Source: Labrys miyagiensis (GTDB lineage Bacteria > Pseudomonadota > Alphaproteobacteria > Rhizobiales > Labraceae). Taken from it: 64,000 bases of DNA. The stretch's first letter is position 1; each line of letters begins with the position of its first letter. Made by a program: the position numbers and the translations under genes. Location: assembly GCF_030160835.1 (NCBI RefSeq), contig NZ_BSPC01000059.1, positions 1-64,000 of the forward strand, read 5' to 3'. Under the pieces are notes generated by a model that saw nothing but the letters and a program-made list of their open reading frames with translations, was not told the DNA's origin and searched no databases. Of the stretch, positions 55,142-64,000 are shown one piece after another.

Positions 55142-55462
55142 ATGCCCTTCTTCGTTTGCCGGCTCATCGCCCCGCGCCCGACCTTCGCCTTCGACATGAC
55201 GGAAGCGGAGCGCGAGATGATGGGGCGGCATGGCGCCTATCTGCGCCAATGGGCGGAGGAGGGCAGCGTCATCCTGTTCGGACCGGTGGGCGATCCCAAG
55301 GGGCCTTGGGGGCTCGCCATTTTCGAGGCCGCGGACGAGGCCAAGGTGCGTGAGATCTTGGACGGGGATCCCGTCCTCAGCTCCGGCGCCGGCTTTTCCC
55401 ATGAGATACTACCCATGATGCAGGCCGTTTCCGGGCGCCGCCTGCTCCATGCAAACCCCTAG
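55142..55462 (+). CDS. YciI-family protein
   Basis: The 106-residue protein has a ferredoxin-like fold pattern: PFFVCRLIAPRP at the start, MMGRHGAYLRQWAEEGSVILFGPV with the family's conserved His, and AKVREILDGDPVLSSG. YciI proteins are of unknown function, and some act as dehydrochlorinase-like enzymes. It lies between sucA (12 bp upstream) and sucB, with CGGGAGAG as ribosome site. Its stop codon TAG is the first triplet of an R2 element. Its insertion in the TCA operon is not the commonest gene order. Confidence 0.88.
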   Translation: MPFFVCRLIAPRPTFAFDMTEAEREMMGRHGAYLRQWAEEGSVILFGPVGDPKGPWGLAIFEAADEAKVREILDGDPVLSSGAGFSHEILPMMQAVSGRRLLHANP

Positions 55463-55555
55463 AGCAATGGGCGTTTACCCGTAAACGCCCATTGCTCTAG
55501 CTCCTTGTTTTAACGCGTCTTTGCGTTCCTGATGACTCCATCGGATCGCAAAACG
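55460..55555 (+). repeat. R2 repeat, copy 3, in the operon spacer before sucB
   Basis: It starts TAGAGCAATGGGCGTTTAC with a hairpin closing ATTGCTCTA, and ends CGCAAAACG (96 bp). Its first triplet is the stop of the YciI gene. The stem sequence differs from copies 1 and 2, while both sides of the stem still match. Confidence 0.85.
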
Positions 55556-55595
55556 CCATGGCTAGAAGAGGAACCCCGCACGGGGCGCAAAAAAT

Positions 55596-56840
<1,245 letters not shown>

Positions 56841-56847
56841 TGCGATT

Positions 56848-56918
56848 GGGGGGCGGGTCTTCAGACCCGCCTGTTCCGCCCTTCACATGAAAGAGCCGGG
56901 TCTGAAGACCCGCCCCCC
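56848..56918. repeat. R1 twin-hairpin element, copy G, in the sucB-lpd spacer
   Basis: The left arm GGGGGGCGGGTCTTCAGACC and the right arm ending GACCCGCCCCCC are inverted; each arm contains the hairpin CGGGTCTTCAGACCCG. It fills the 98-bp spacer between sucB and lpd. Confidence 0.8.
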
Positions 56919-56938
56919 GTTTGAAAGAGCACTTCCCC

Positions 56939-58339
56939 ATGCCCACCCATGATCTCGTTGTTATCGGCACCGGCCCCGGCGGCTATGTCTGTGCCATCCG
57001 CGCGGCCCAGCTCGGGCTCAATGTCGCCGTGGTCGAGAAGAACGCCACCTATGGCGGCACCTGCCTGAATATCGGCTGCATCCCCTCCAAGGCGCTGCTG
57101 CACGCTTCCGAGCTTTTCGACGAGGCCGGCCACGGCTTCAAGGCCTTCGGCATCGAGGTGCCGGCGCCCGTGCTCAACCTCGCCCAGATGATGAAGCACA
57201 AGCAGGAAACGGTGGACGCCAATGTCCAGGGCGTCGCCTTCCTGTTCAAGAAGAACAAGATCACTGCCTATCGCGGCAAGGGCAAGGTCCTTGGTGCCGG
57301 CAAGGTCGAGGTCACGGCCGATGACGGCTCCAAGCAGACCGTGGACACCAAGTCGATCGTGATCGCCACCGGCTCCGACGTTGCCCAGCTGCCGGGGGTG
57401 ACTATCGACGAGAAGATCGTGGTCTCCTCCACCGGTGCGCTGGAACTTGCCGGCGTGCCGAAGAAGCTCGTCGTCATCGGCGCCGGCGTGATCGGCCTGG
57501 AACTTGGCTCGGTATGGCGTCGCCTCGGCGCCGAGGTCACCGTGGTCGAGTTCCTTGACCGCATCCTGCCCGGCATGGATGGCGAGGTAGCCAAGCAGGC
57601 TCAGCGCCTGTTCAGCCGCCAGGGCATGGCGTTCAAGCTCGCCACTAAGGTCACCGGCGTGACCACCAGTGCTACGGGTGCCGTCGTTTCGGTCGAGCCT
57701 GTCGCGGGCGGCGAGAAGGAGACGATCGCGGCCGATATCGTGCTGGTCTCGACTGGCCGCCGCCCCTACACGGACGGGCTGGGTCTGGAGGAAGCCGGTG
57801 TCGCCACTGAGCGCGGGCGGGTGGTGATCGACGATCATTTCGCCACCAATATACCTGGCATCTATGCCATCGGCGACGTGGTGCGCGGCCCGATGCTGGC
57901 GCACAAGGGCGAGGATGAGGGCATTGCCATCGCCGAGATCCTGGCCGGGCAGCATGGCCATGTGAACTACGACACCATCCCGGCCGTGGTCTACACCTAT
58001 CCCGAGATCGCTTCGGTGGGGAAGACCGAGGAGGAGCTCAAGGCCGCGGGCATCGCCTACAAGGTCGGCAAGTTCCCCTTCACCGCCAACGGCCGCGCCC
58101 GCGCCAACCGCACCACCGAAGGCTTCGTCAAGTTCCTGGCGGATGCCACGACCGACCGCGTGCTCGGCGCCCACATCCTTGGCGCCGGGGCCGGCGAGAT
58201 GATTCACGAGGCCGTTGTTCTCATGGAATTCGGCGGTTCCTCGGAGGATCTCGGCCGCACCTGCCATGCCCATCCGACCATGTCGGAGGCGGTGAGGGAG
58301 GCTGCCCTGGCGGTCGAGGGGCGCGCAATTCACATCTAG
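56939..58339 (+). CDS. lpd: Dihydrolipoamide dehydrogenase (E3)
   Basis: The 466-residue FAD enzyme reoxidises lipoamide with NAD. It has the FAD motif GTGPGGYVCAIRAAQLG, the redox-active pair Cys42 and Cys47 in GGTCLNIGCIPSK, the NAD-binding GAGVIGLELGSVW, the FAD-contacting YAIGDVVRGPMLAHKG, and the C-terminal His-Glu of the dimer interface (CHAHPTMSEAVREAAL). ATG 56939 is used. It is the last gene of the TCA operon and probably also serves the pyruvate-type complex. Confidence 0.98.
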   Translation: MPTHDLVVIGTGPGGYVCAIRAAQLGLNVAVVEKNATYGGTCLNIGCIPSKALLHASELFDEAGHGFKAFGIEVPAPVLNLAQMMKHKQETVDANVQGVAFLFKKNKITAYRGKGKVLGAGKVEVTADDGSKQTVDTKSIVIATGSDVAQLPGVTIDEKIVVSSTGALELAGVPKKLVVIGAGVIGLELGSVWRRLGAEVTVVEFLDRILPGMDGEVAKQAQRLFSRQGMAFKLATKVTGVTTSATGAVVSVEPVAGGEKETIAADIVLVSTGRRPYTDGLGLEEAGVATERGRVVIDDHFATNIPGIYAIGDVVRGPMLAHKGEDEGIAIAEILAGQHGHVNYDTIPAVVYTYPEIASVGKTEEELKAAGIAYKVGKFPFTANGRARANRTTEGFVKFLADATTDRVLGAHILGAGAGEMIHEAVVLMEFGGSSEDLGRTCHAHPTMSEAVREAALAVEGRAIHI

Positions 58340-58473
58340 AACGCCCTTTTGCTGTTGCAAAGCCGCTAAAAGGCCATACACACGCGCTAGGGCATCGTCC
58401 AAAGCGGGACATGCCCGCCTTCTTTCCAAGCCGCCGGTTCGGCCCCTCGGGCCGGCCGCCCTCGGAGTTTCCA

Positions 58474-59232
58474 ATGCCTGTTGCCCGGACCGTTCTCGCC
58501 GCCCTGAGCCTCTTTATGCTGGCGGGGACAGCCCTCGCGCAGGACGATCCGGCCGGTACGCCCACGCCGCCCTCCCGCCCGCCGGTGCAGCAGACCCCCA
58601 CTGGTGCCGGCGACGTGCCGGCTCCCGAATTCGTGGCCTCCGGCCAGCCTCTGGAGATCGATACCCATCCGATCAATCCGAAGGGGGTCAGTGCGGCGGA
58701 CAAGGCGACGCTCGACCAGATCGACACCTATTTCAACAATATCAAGTTCTTCTCCGGCGGTTTCGTGCAGGTCGGCTCGGACGGCAAGCGCGTCACCGGC
58801 AAGTTCTGGGTCTCCAAGCCCGGCCGCATGCGCTTCGACTACGATCCGCCCTCGGCGCTGCAATTACTGGCCGATGGCACATCGGTCGCCGTGCGCAACC
58901 GCAAGCTCAACACGCAGAGCCTCTATTTCATCAAGCAGACCCCGCTGCGCTTCCTCCTCGCCGAGAAGCTCGACCTGATCGAGGATTCCAAGGTGCTGGA
59001 AGTCGGCAGCGAGCCGGCGGGCATCAGCGTGGTACTGGAGGAAGGCTCGGCCGCGAGCGGCGGCAGGTCGCGCATCCAGCTGACCTTCCCCGCGCCCGCC
59101 TATGATCTGAGGCAGTGGACGATCACCGACCCGCAGGGCTACGACACCACCGTGACCATCTCGGGCATCGACCGCAAGCTGCAACTGCCGGATCGCATCT
59201 TCTACATCGACCAGCAGAAGATCTTGAAATAG
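58474..59232 (+). CDS. lolA: LolA-family outer-membrane lipoprotein carrier
   Basis: The 252-residue protein has a signal peptide ending near residue 22 (ALA) and a Pro-rich linker to about 65. The LolA half-barrel region follows with VTGKFWVSKPGRMRFDYDPPS and the paired hydrophobic strands. The final segment has DPQGYDTTVTISG and DRIFYIDQ. The protein would carry lipoproteins through the periplasm to the outer membrane. ATG 58474 has GGAG upstream. The gene follows lpd on the same strand at 134 bp. Confidence 0.85.
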   Translation: MPVARTVLAALSLFMLAGTALAQDDPAGTPTPPSRPPVQQTPTGAGDVPAPEFVASGQPLEIDTHPINPKGVSAADKATLDQIDTYFNNIKFFSGGFVQVGSDGKRVTGKFWVSKPGRMRFDYDPPSALQLLADGTSVAVRNRKLNTQSLYFIKQTPLRFLLAEKLDLIEDSKVLEVGSEPAGISVVLEEGSAASGGRSRIQLTFPAPAYDLRQWTITDPQGYDTTVTISGIDRKLQLPDRIFYIDQQKILK

Positions 59233-59242
59233 CAACGCCCCG

Positions 59243-59265
59243 AACATCCTGTCCGCTCTTGATAG
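59243..59265 (+). repeat. Relic of an R1 arm
   Basis: GAACATCCTGTCCGCTCTTG matches one arm of copies A and B but lacks the left half and any partner arm. Confidence 0.5.
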
Positions 59266-59295
59266 TCCCAAGAGCCGCCGTTTATGAAGGCCGGG

Positions 59296-60351
59296 CTAGT
59301 TGCTCGCCTTGTCGCAGACTATCCTCGCTCCGTCGTGGTGGCAATATTTGGCGATTTCCGCAGCCAAGAGGGGGGCGAACAGCTTGGCGCCTTCTGAGTT
59401 GAGGTGGGCTCCATCGTAGTAGAGCGAAGCATCGCCCCTGGGAAAGGGCAGGGTCGAGTTGAAATTGAGATAGATGAATCCATCATTGCTGACATCCGAC
59501 CGCATGAAGTCATCGAATCCGGGAAAGCGCTGCTTCGACGCCGCGATCGCCGTATTCGATTGTGGAAACTGCACAAAAATAACTGGAACGCCGGTTTCAC
59601 GCGAAAGCTTCTTTATCGAATCTATCGCCATGACCTGTACCGGCTCCTTGCGGAATGGCCCAGGAAATGGATCTTCGGTTGCCCCCGTCATGCTGGCCAA
59701 GGCGTGGACTTCAACCCACCCATTGTCATGAAGCACGGCGCTGTCGAACTTGCTGAACCGCTTGTCAAAGTCGGCGACATGCGCCCGCGCGTCCCAAAAG
59801 GCCGGTGGCCTTTCAAAGCGACCTCTCACAATTCGGCCGATCCAGCGTTTGATCTGAGTTCGCTGCCGATAGAGATTGAGAAACCGGAACATCTGGGTGT
59901 CCTGTTCCTTGACGCCTCGATCGAAGGCAAAATGCTCGATGCCATAGACGATCAAGCTCGGTTTTTTCTTCTCGATGATCGACTGGATCATTTGGCTGGC
60001 GAAGGTCACATTGGCACTGCCGGCCAGGCCTGCGTTGAAGGCGGTTCCCCCCCAAACCTGGGCGAAAGCATTGGGATCGAGCCCCTCTTCGGTAAGAGAG
60101 CTTCCTACAAAAAAGGTGTCGTAGTGCGCATCACTGTCCAGCGCAGCCTGCAACATGGCCGGCTTCTTCTCCGAGACCTCCTGCAGCGGATGCAGCGGCG
60201 GCACGAACAGATAGGAAAAAGCTTCAAGCATGGCGCATGCAATGAGGAAGACCGCCAATTTCCTGGCAATCCGCAGATAGCCTGCGCGATCCGTGACAGG
60301 CGAAGAGGTAATCGCCGCCTCAGAACTGGAAGTAAATGAAAGAGGCTTCAT
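59296..60351 (-). CDS. SGNH-like, MBOAT-associated membrane-anchored protein
   Basis: The 351-residue protein has one N-terminal membrane segment (about residues 30-50) and an SGNH-hydrolase-like extracytoplasmic domain. FFVGSSLTEEG carries the nucleophile-type Ser and YYDGAHLNSEGAKL the Asp-x-x-His pair; these correspond to the AlgJ/DltD-like partner proteins of MBOAT acyltransferases. Its start overlaps the MBOAT gene by 32 bp. The composition is more AT-rich than neighbouring genes. It probably O-acetylates a surface polymer together with the MBOAT protein. Confidence 0.8.
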   Translation of the reverse strand: MKPLSFTSSSEAAITSSPVTDRAGYLRIARKLAVFLIACAMLEAFSYLFVPPLHPLQEVSEKKPAMLQAALDSDAHYDTFFVGSSLTEEGLDPNAFAQVWGGTAFNAGLAGSANVTFASQMIQSIIEKKKPSLIVYGIEHFAFDRGVKEQDTQMFRFLNLYRQRTQIKRWIGRIVRGRFERPPAFWDARAHVADFDKRFSKFDSAVLHDNGWVEVHALASMTGATEDPFPGPFRKEPVQVMAIDSIKKLSRETGVPVIFVQFPQSNTAIAASKQRFPGFDDFMRSDVSNDGFIYLNFNSTLPFPRGDASLYYDGAHLNSEGAKLFAPLLAAEIAKYCHHDGARIVCDKASN

Positions 60352-61732
60352 TGGATGCACCGTAAAGAATGATTGCCACCAATAAGGAGACATAGGCGGT
60401 CCGGCGGGCCAGAGGCGGCCATGCAGCGATGGCGAGGGGATGTTCCCAGCGACGCGTAAACCATTCGGCGACGACCATCAGCAAGGTCACGGCCAAGGCA
60501 TTGTCGGCGTGGGTCGCGTGCCAGAACGAGCGTTGAAAATGCCACAAATGCGGATCGGCGATACGGCCGAGGATCTGCACGGCGGTTTCCACATTGGCTG
60601 CACGAAAGAAGACCCAGGCCAACGTCACGAAGGTAAAGGTGACAAGCGCCGAAACGATATTCGAGAGAGCCCCATCCGGCATGCGGTAGCCAGCCCTATG
60701 GCCCAGCGCGACGGCTATATAGGTCGAAGCATGGATCAGGGCCCAGATCAGGAAGGTGTAGTTGGCCCCATGCCACAGGCCCGAGATCAGGAAGACGAAG
60801 AAGATGTTGAACAGCCAGCGTCGGGTGGAAACGCGAGAACCGCCCATCGGAAAGAAGACATAGTCGCGAAACCAGGTGGTGAGCGAGATATGCCAGCGGC
60901 GCCAGAACTCGATGATGTTGACTGCGAAATAGGGTGTATCGAAATTGCGGATCAGCCGGATGCCCATGATCTTGGCCGTGCCGATAGCAATGTCGGAATA
61001 AGCGGAAAAATCAGCGTAGATCTGGAAAGAAAAGAACACGCTGGCAATGAGCAGCGATAAGGCCGAATATTGAGCGGGCGAAGAAAAAGCCACCTGGACG
61101 ACCACCGCCAGATTGTCGGCTACCAGGATCTTCTTGGCGAGCCCCCACAGGATCTGGCGCGCTCCGTCTTCCACCATGGCCGGATCGAAGCGGCGCTCGC
61201 GCTGAATTTGCGGCAGGAGCACCGTCGCCCGCATAATCGGACCGGCCACCAGGTGTGGGAAGAAGGAGACGAAGCCGAGATAATCGACGAGGGAGCGCGT
61301 AGCGCGCATATGCCCCTTGTAGACATCGATCGTGTAGCTCATGCTCTGGAATGTATAGAAGCTGATTCCAGCAGGCAAGATTATGTTATTGAGCAAACTG
61401 AATTTGCTGTCTACAATATCATTGAAAGACGAGATTACAAAATTTGTGTATTTGAAGTAGCCTAGAAAAACCAGGTTGACGGAAATACTTGCAGCCAGTA
61501 AGAGCCGACGTCGTATCTGGTTTTGTTCCGCGTCGATCAGTAAAGCGAGCGAAAAATCCACCACGGTAGAGGCCAGCAACAGCACCACGAAGTAGGGATG
61601 TATCCAGCCATAGAAAATCATGTTCGCGGCCAGCAACAGGAAATTGTTGAGCCGCAGTCTGTGAACTGTCAGAAAATAAACCGGGAAGAATAAGACACTA
61701 AATAGCAGAAAATCGGTTGACGTAAAGGTCAT
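60320..61732 (-). CDS. MBOAT-family O-acyltransferase (AlgI-like)
   Basis: The 470-residue multipass inner-membrane protein has 10-12 helices and the MBOAT active-site His in LISGLWHGANYTFLIWALIHA. The AlgI-type features FYTFQSMSYTIDVY, FFPHLVAGPI and EFWRRWHISLTTWFRDY are all present. It would move an acetyl group across the membrane to a periplasmic polymer. ATG 61732 has GGGGGGA upstream. It is coupled to the SGNH gene and forms a two-gene island of lower GC between lolA and holA. Confidence 0.92.
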   Translation of the reverse strand: MTFTSTDFLLFSVLFFPVYFLTVHRLRLNNFLLLAANMIFYGWIHPYFVVLLLASTVVDFSLALLIDAEQNQIRRRLLLAASISVNLVFLGYFKYTNFVISSFNDIVDSKFSLLNNIILPAGISFYTFQSMSYTIDVYKGHMRATRSLVDYLGFVSFFPHLVAGPIMRATVLLPQIQRERRFDPAMVEDGARQILWGLAKKILVADNLAVVVQVAFSSPAQYSALSLLIASVFFSFQIYADFSAYSDIAIGTAKIMGIRLIRNFDTPYFAVNIIEFWRRWHISLTTWFRDYVFFPMGGSRVSTRRWLFNIFFVFLISGLWHGANYTFLIWALIHASTYIAVALGHRAGYRMPDGALSNIVSALVTFTFVTLAWVFFRAANVETAVQILGRIADPHLWHFQRSFWHATHADNALAVTLLMVVAEWFTRRWEHPLAIAAWPPLARRTAYVSLLVAIILYGASNEASFIYFQF

Positions 61733-62171
61733 GCAAAATGTCCCCCCCGGGAGATTTAGCCTACCCACCCCATTCGCCCGAATAATTTACAAGGGAGGGC
61801 GTATTTGGGGAGAATCAGAAAAAATTGTTTGGCGAGAAAGACTTAACTGGTTCAGCAGGGTTTCCCTTGCCGACGGAGTGTAGCACAGGACTTCTTGAAT
61901 TTGCGCCAGTTAGAGCGATAAACTTGCAGCCAGTTGCGATGGCAATGCTATCACCTGCGGACGCAGGCGGACCGCAGCCCTAGCACATGGATTGGCGTGA
62001 TCTGAAAGCCCACGGGCTCGGGCATCAGGCTTTGCCCGATGGCCATCCTCGACAAGCCGTCCGCCAAACTGCCCGCGAGTTGAACTCGCGGAGCCTCAGA
62101 CGTTCGTTGGTCACGCTGCGGTCCCAGGAAGGGACGTCCGCGCTCCCTCTCCTATGCCGCCGCCGCTCCGG
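61733..62171. other. Intergenic region with remnants of hairpin repeats
   Basis: The first 150 bp are AT-rich and probably hold the MBOAT promoter. Hairpins TCGGGCA/TGCCCGA (62018-62039) and CGCGAGTT/AACTCGCG (62074-62090), plus a GGTCCCAGGAAGGGACGTCC stretch at 62120-62139, resemble broken R1 arms. No gene is seen. Confidence 0.55.
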
Positions 62172-63197
62172 TCACCTTCTCCTCGCCAGCAATGCGATGC
62201 GCATCAGGGCGCGTGAGACGATTGCCTCGTCCAGGGCTGCATTGCGCCTCGCATCGAACACCGCCTCCGACAGATCGGCGACAATCCGATCGAGCCTGAT
62301 CATGCTGAGCACCGCCAATTGCGCGGTGACTGCGGCCCGGCGCTTGAAATAGATCTGCATCCCCATCGTCTCAACCACGCCGGCCGGCGGCCGGCCCTTC
62401 TCGACCTCGCCGCGTAGCCTATGCAGGAGGAGGGCGTGGCGCAGCGCCATGCCGGCGAGCTGGGAGGTATTGACGCCCTCGCTCCAGGCCTTGGCGAGGG
62501 TGGTGTCGAGCCTCTCGGCCTGACCCGAAAAGGCCGCGTCGATGATCTCGTCGGTGGCAAGCGCGCTGGCATCGCCCACCACGGCCTCGACGTCGCGCGC
62601 CTCGATGCGTCCAGCGCCGTGGGCGTAAAGGGTCAGCTTCTTCAATTCGCTGCGCGTGGCCAGCCGGTCGCCGCCGAGCAGGCCCATGAGCATTTCGCGC
62701 GCATCGGGGGCGATAGTAAGCCCGGCGCCCGCCACTTCCTCGGCGATGATCTGGCCGATATTTGTGCTTTCGTCGCCGAAGCAGGCGATCACGGCTCCGG
62801 CCCGCGACTTCTCGACCAGAGTCAGCAGCGCATGGCCCTTTTTCAGCTCTCCCGCCTCGATCACCACCCGGCAGGCGCCGGGCGGATTGAGGAGCACTGG
62901 TTCGACGGCGGGAATGAGGTTGCGGCTCCCGGCGCGCAGACGCACGGCCCGGCGGCCGCCGAAGAGCGGGATGGTGAAGACCTCGTCGGCAAGGCGCGCC
63001 GGATCGCCGCTGACATCGTCGCCGTCGAGGCGCACGAGCTGGAAGGGGTCCTCGACATCATCGACCGAAACGGCGGCGAGCGCACGCGCGCGCTCGCTCA
63101 CCAGCCCGGTATCCGGCCCATAGACCAGAATGACGGCGAAATGCGTATCCGGCTTCTTGATGAAAGCATCAACGGCCCGCCGCTCGATCGTCGCCAT
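62172..63197 (-). CDS. holA: DNA polymerase III delta subunit
   Basis: The 341-residue clamp-loader subunit opens the beta clamp with the other loader subunits. The N-terminal domain has VILVYGPDTGLVSERARAL, then the VRLDGDDVSGDPARLADE and RRAVRLR segments. The C-terminal all-helical collar follows. The gene order leuS-lptE-holA is conserved in Alphaproteobacteria. Confidence 0.95.
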   Translation of the reverse strand: MATIERRAVDAFIKKPDTHFAVILVYGPDTGLVSERARALAAVSVDDVEDPFQLVRLDGDDVSGDPARLADEVFTIPLFGGRRAVRLRAGSRNLIPAVEPVLLNPPGACRVVIEAGELKKGHALLTLVEKSRAGAVIACFGDESTNIGQIIAEEVAGAGLTIAPDAREMLMGLLGGDRLATRSELKKLTLYAHGAGRIEARDVEAVVGDASALATDEIIDAAFSGQAERLDTTLAKAWSEGVNTSQLAGMALRHALLLHRLRGEVEKGRPPAGVVETMGMQIYFKRRAAVTAQLAVLSMIRLDRIVADLSEAVFDARRNAALDEAIVSRALMRIALLARRR

Positions 63198-63220
63198 GAG
63201 GTCCTTATATCCTTACGCCC

Positions 63221-63751
63221 TTAGGGGTGATCGGCGAGCCAGGTCGCCAGGCGCAGGCGGATCTGGTCGGCCATTACCTCGGCTGCGTCGTTTTCGGCAT
63301 TGCGCTCAGCCCGTATGGCAGCGTAACGCTGCAGGCCCGAGGCATAGGATTTGCGGGTGTTCATCTTGGCCTTGTAGAGCACCTTACCCGTTGCGGCATC
63401 CTTCAATGTGAAGTCGACCGTCACTGTCACCATGTCGATCTGCGGCGTGGCATTGAGCGCATTGACAAGCGCCGATTCGCCGATGGTGGAGGTCACGAGC
63501 GCCAATGTGTATCGTGTGGGCGGCGCCTCGGCGCCGCCAGTCAGGTTGAACGAAAGCTTGTTGCGCACCTGCTGGCCGATACGGTCGTCGATGGGATCGA
63601 TGGAGATCGCGGCAAGGCGATCCTTCAGTCCCGGAGCGCCGTTGGCGGGGTCGGCCAGCATCGGGCGAAAGCAGCCGCCCAGCATCAGGGTTGGAGCGAG
63701 CGCCAGCGCAAGGAGCGCCTTACGGCGGGTGGGCTGATCAGACGACGACAT
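63221..63751 (-). CDS. lptE: LPS-assembly lipoprotein LptE
   Basis: The 176-residue protein has an Arg-rich start (PTRRKALL) and lipobox LGGC (Cys27), then the LptE fold with ISIDPIDDRIGQQVRNKLSFNL and YTLALVTSTIGESAL. It plugs the LptD barrel at the outer membrane and helps LPS insertion. Its ATG lies inside the leuS 3' end (14-nt overlap), so it is coupled to leuS. Confidence 0.93.
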   Translation of the reverse strand: MSSSDQPTRRKALLALALAPTLMLGGCFRPMLADPANGAPGLKDRLAAISIDPIDDRIGQQVRNKLSFNLTGGAEAPPTRYTLALVTSTIGESALVNALNATPQIDMVTVTVDFTLKDAATGKVLYKAKMNTRKSYASGLQRYAAIRAERNAENDAAEVMADQIRLRLATWLADHP

Positions 63752-64000
63752 TCACAATCCTTCCCGGCACCACGATGATCTTCCTGGGCGTACGGCCCTC
63801 GAGGGCGCGCTGCACCGCTTCATTCGCCAATGTGGCAGCTTCGACCTCCTTTGGCGACGCCGATTTCGGCACCGTTACATCTGCGCGCTTCCTGCCGTTG
63901 ATCTGCACGGGCAGGGCGATGGTGTCGTCCTCCAGCAGCGCCGCCTCGGCCTCGGGCCAGGCGGCCTCGGCAACCAGGCCCCCGGTGCCCAGCAGGGTCC
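63738..64000 (-). CDS. leuS: Leucyl-tRNA synthetase, C-terminal fragment (gene continues beyond window)
   Basis: The last 86 codons are present, with the LeuRS C-terminal domain pattern: LPVQINGRKRADVTVPK, then a helix with LANEAVQRALEG, then PRKIIVVPGRIVNVVV before the stop. The rest is outside the window. It is upstream of, and coupled to, lptE. Confidence 0.95.
   Translation of the reverse strand, partial: TLLGTGGLVAEAAWPEAEAALLEDDTIALPVQINGRKRADVTVPKSASPKEVEAATLANEAVQRALEGRTPRKIIVVPGRIVNVVV

Overview
The window looks like a chromosomal segment of an alphaproteobacterium of the order Hyphomicrobiales (Rhizobiales). The evidence is the high GC content, the rpmH-rnpA-yidC-yihA run, the mdh-sucC-sucD-sucA-sucB-lpd operon, the leuS-lptE-holA run and abundant small extragenic palindromes. 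The genus cannot be fixed from the sequence alone. I see no rRNA, tRNA, CRISPR array, insertion sequence transposase or prophage gene.

Region by region: 0-12 kb is accessory DNA with two paralogous secreted type I sulfatases, a zincin-like peptidase, a lone cyclic-nucleotide-binding-fold protein of lower GC, a RibD-like reductase and a Tat-exported L,D-transpeptidase-like lipoprotein with a degenerate active site. 12-13.4 kb holds a small membrane-protein gene split by a 98-bp repeat, a lipoprotein made of three 29-residue cysteine repeats, and hslV. 14.5-18.2 kb is a three-gene sugar ABC importer. 18.5-23.6 kb holds an aminotransferase, an O-antigen-ligase-like membrane protein and hrpB. 24-27.6 kb is rpmH-rnpA-yidC-yihA-DUF423, with genes overlapping by 4-8 nt. 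27.6-34.8 kb holds a rubredoxin-headed metallo-beta-lactamase-fold protein, an Lrp regulator divergent from a homodimeric AceE/MdeB-type 2-oxoacid dehydrogenase E1, an endonuclease/phosphatase-family protein, a glutamine amidotransferase with a candidate sigma-54 promoter, and a second lipoprotein with the same cysteine module.

34.8-41 kb is the most interesting functional cluster. A ketoacyl synthase III, an extended SDR, an MBL-fold hydrolase and a CapK-type adenylate-forming enzyme are transcribed together, divergently from a TetR gene and an ATP-grasp ligase, across a paired palindromic operator. This resembles the OleA/OleD/OleC logic of olefin or beta-lactone synthesis, with the OleB hydrolase replaced by an MBL-fold enzyme. 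41-48.6 kb holds a nitronate monooxygenase divergent from a LysR regulator, a second EF-G, rdgB-rph and an AraC regulator. 49-58.3 kb is the TCA operon mdh-sucC-sucD-sucA-(YciI)-sucB-lpd. 58.5-64 kb holds a LolA-family protein, an MBOAT/SGNH pair of lower GC, holA, lptE and the 3' end of leuS.

A second theme is small palindromic repeats. One family (called R1 here) consists of two head-to-head arms, each a hairpin. The arms agree within a copy, but the hairpin sequence differs between copies. A second family (R2, about 96-101 bp) begins with TAG and in several copies supplies the stop codon of the upstream gene; one copy has split a coding sequence. Three spacers of the TCA operon carry such elements, and one R1 copy provides the stop codons of two convergent genes.
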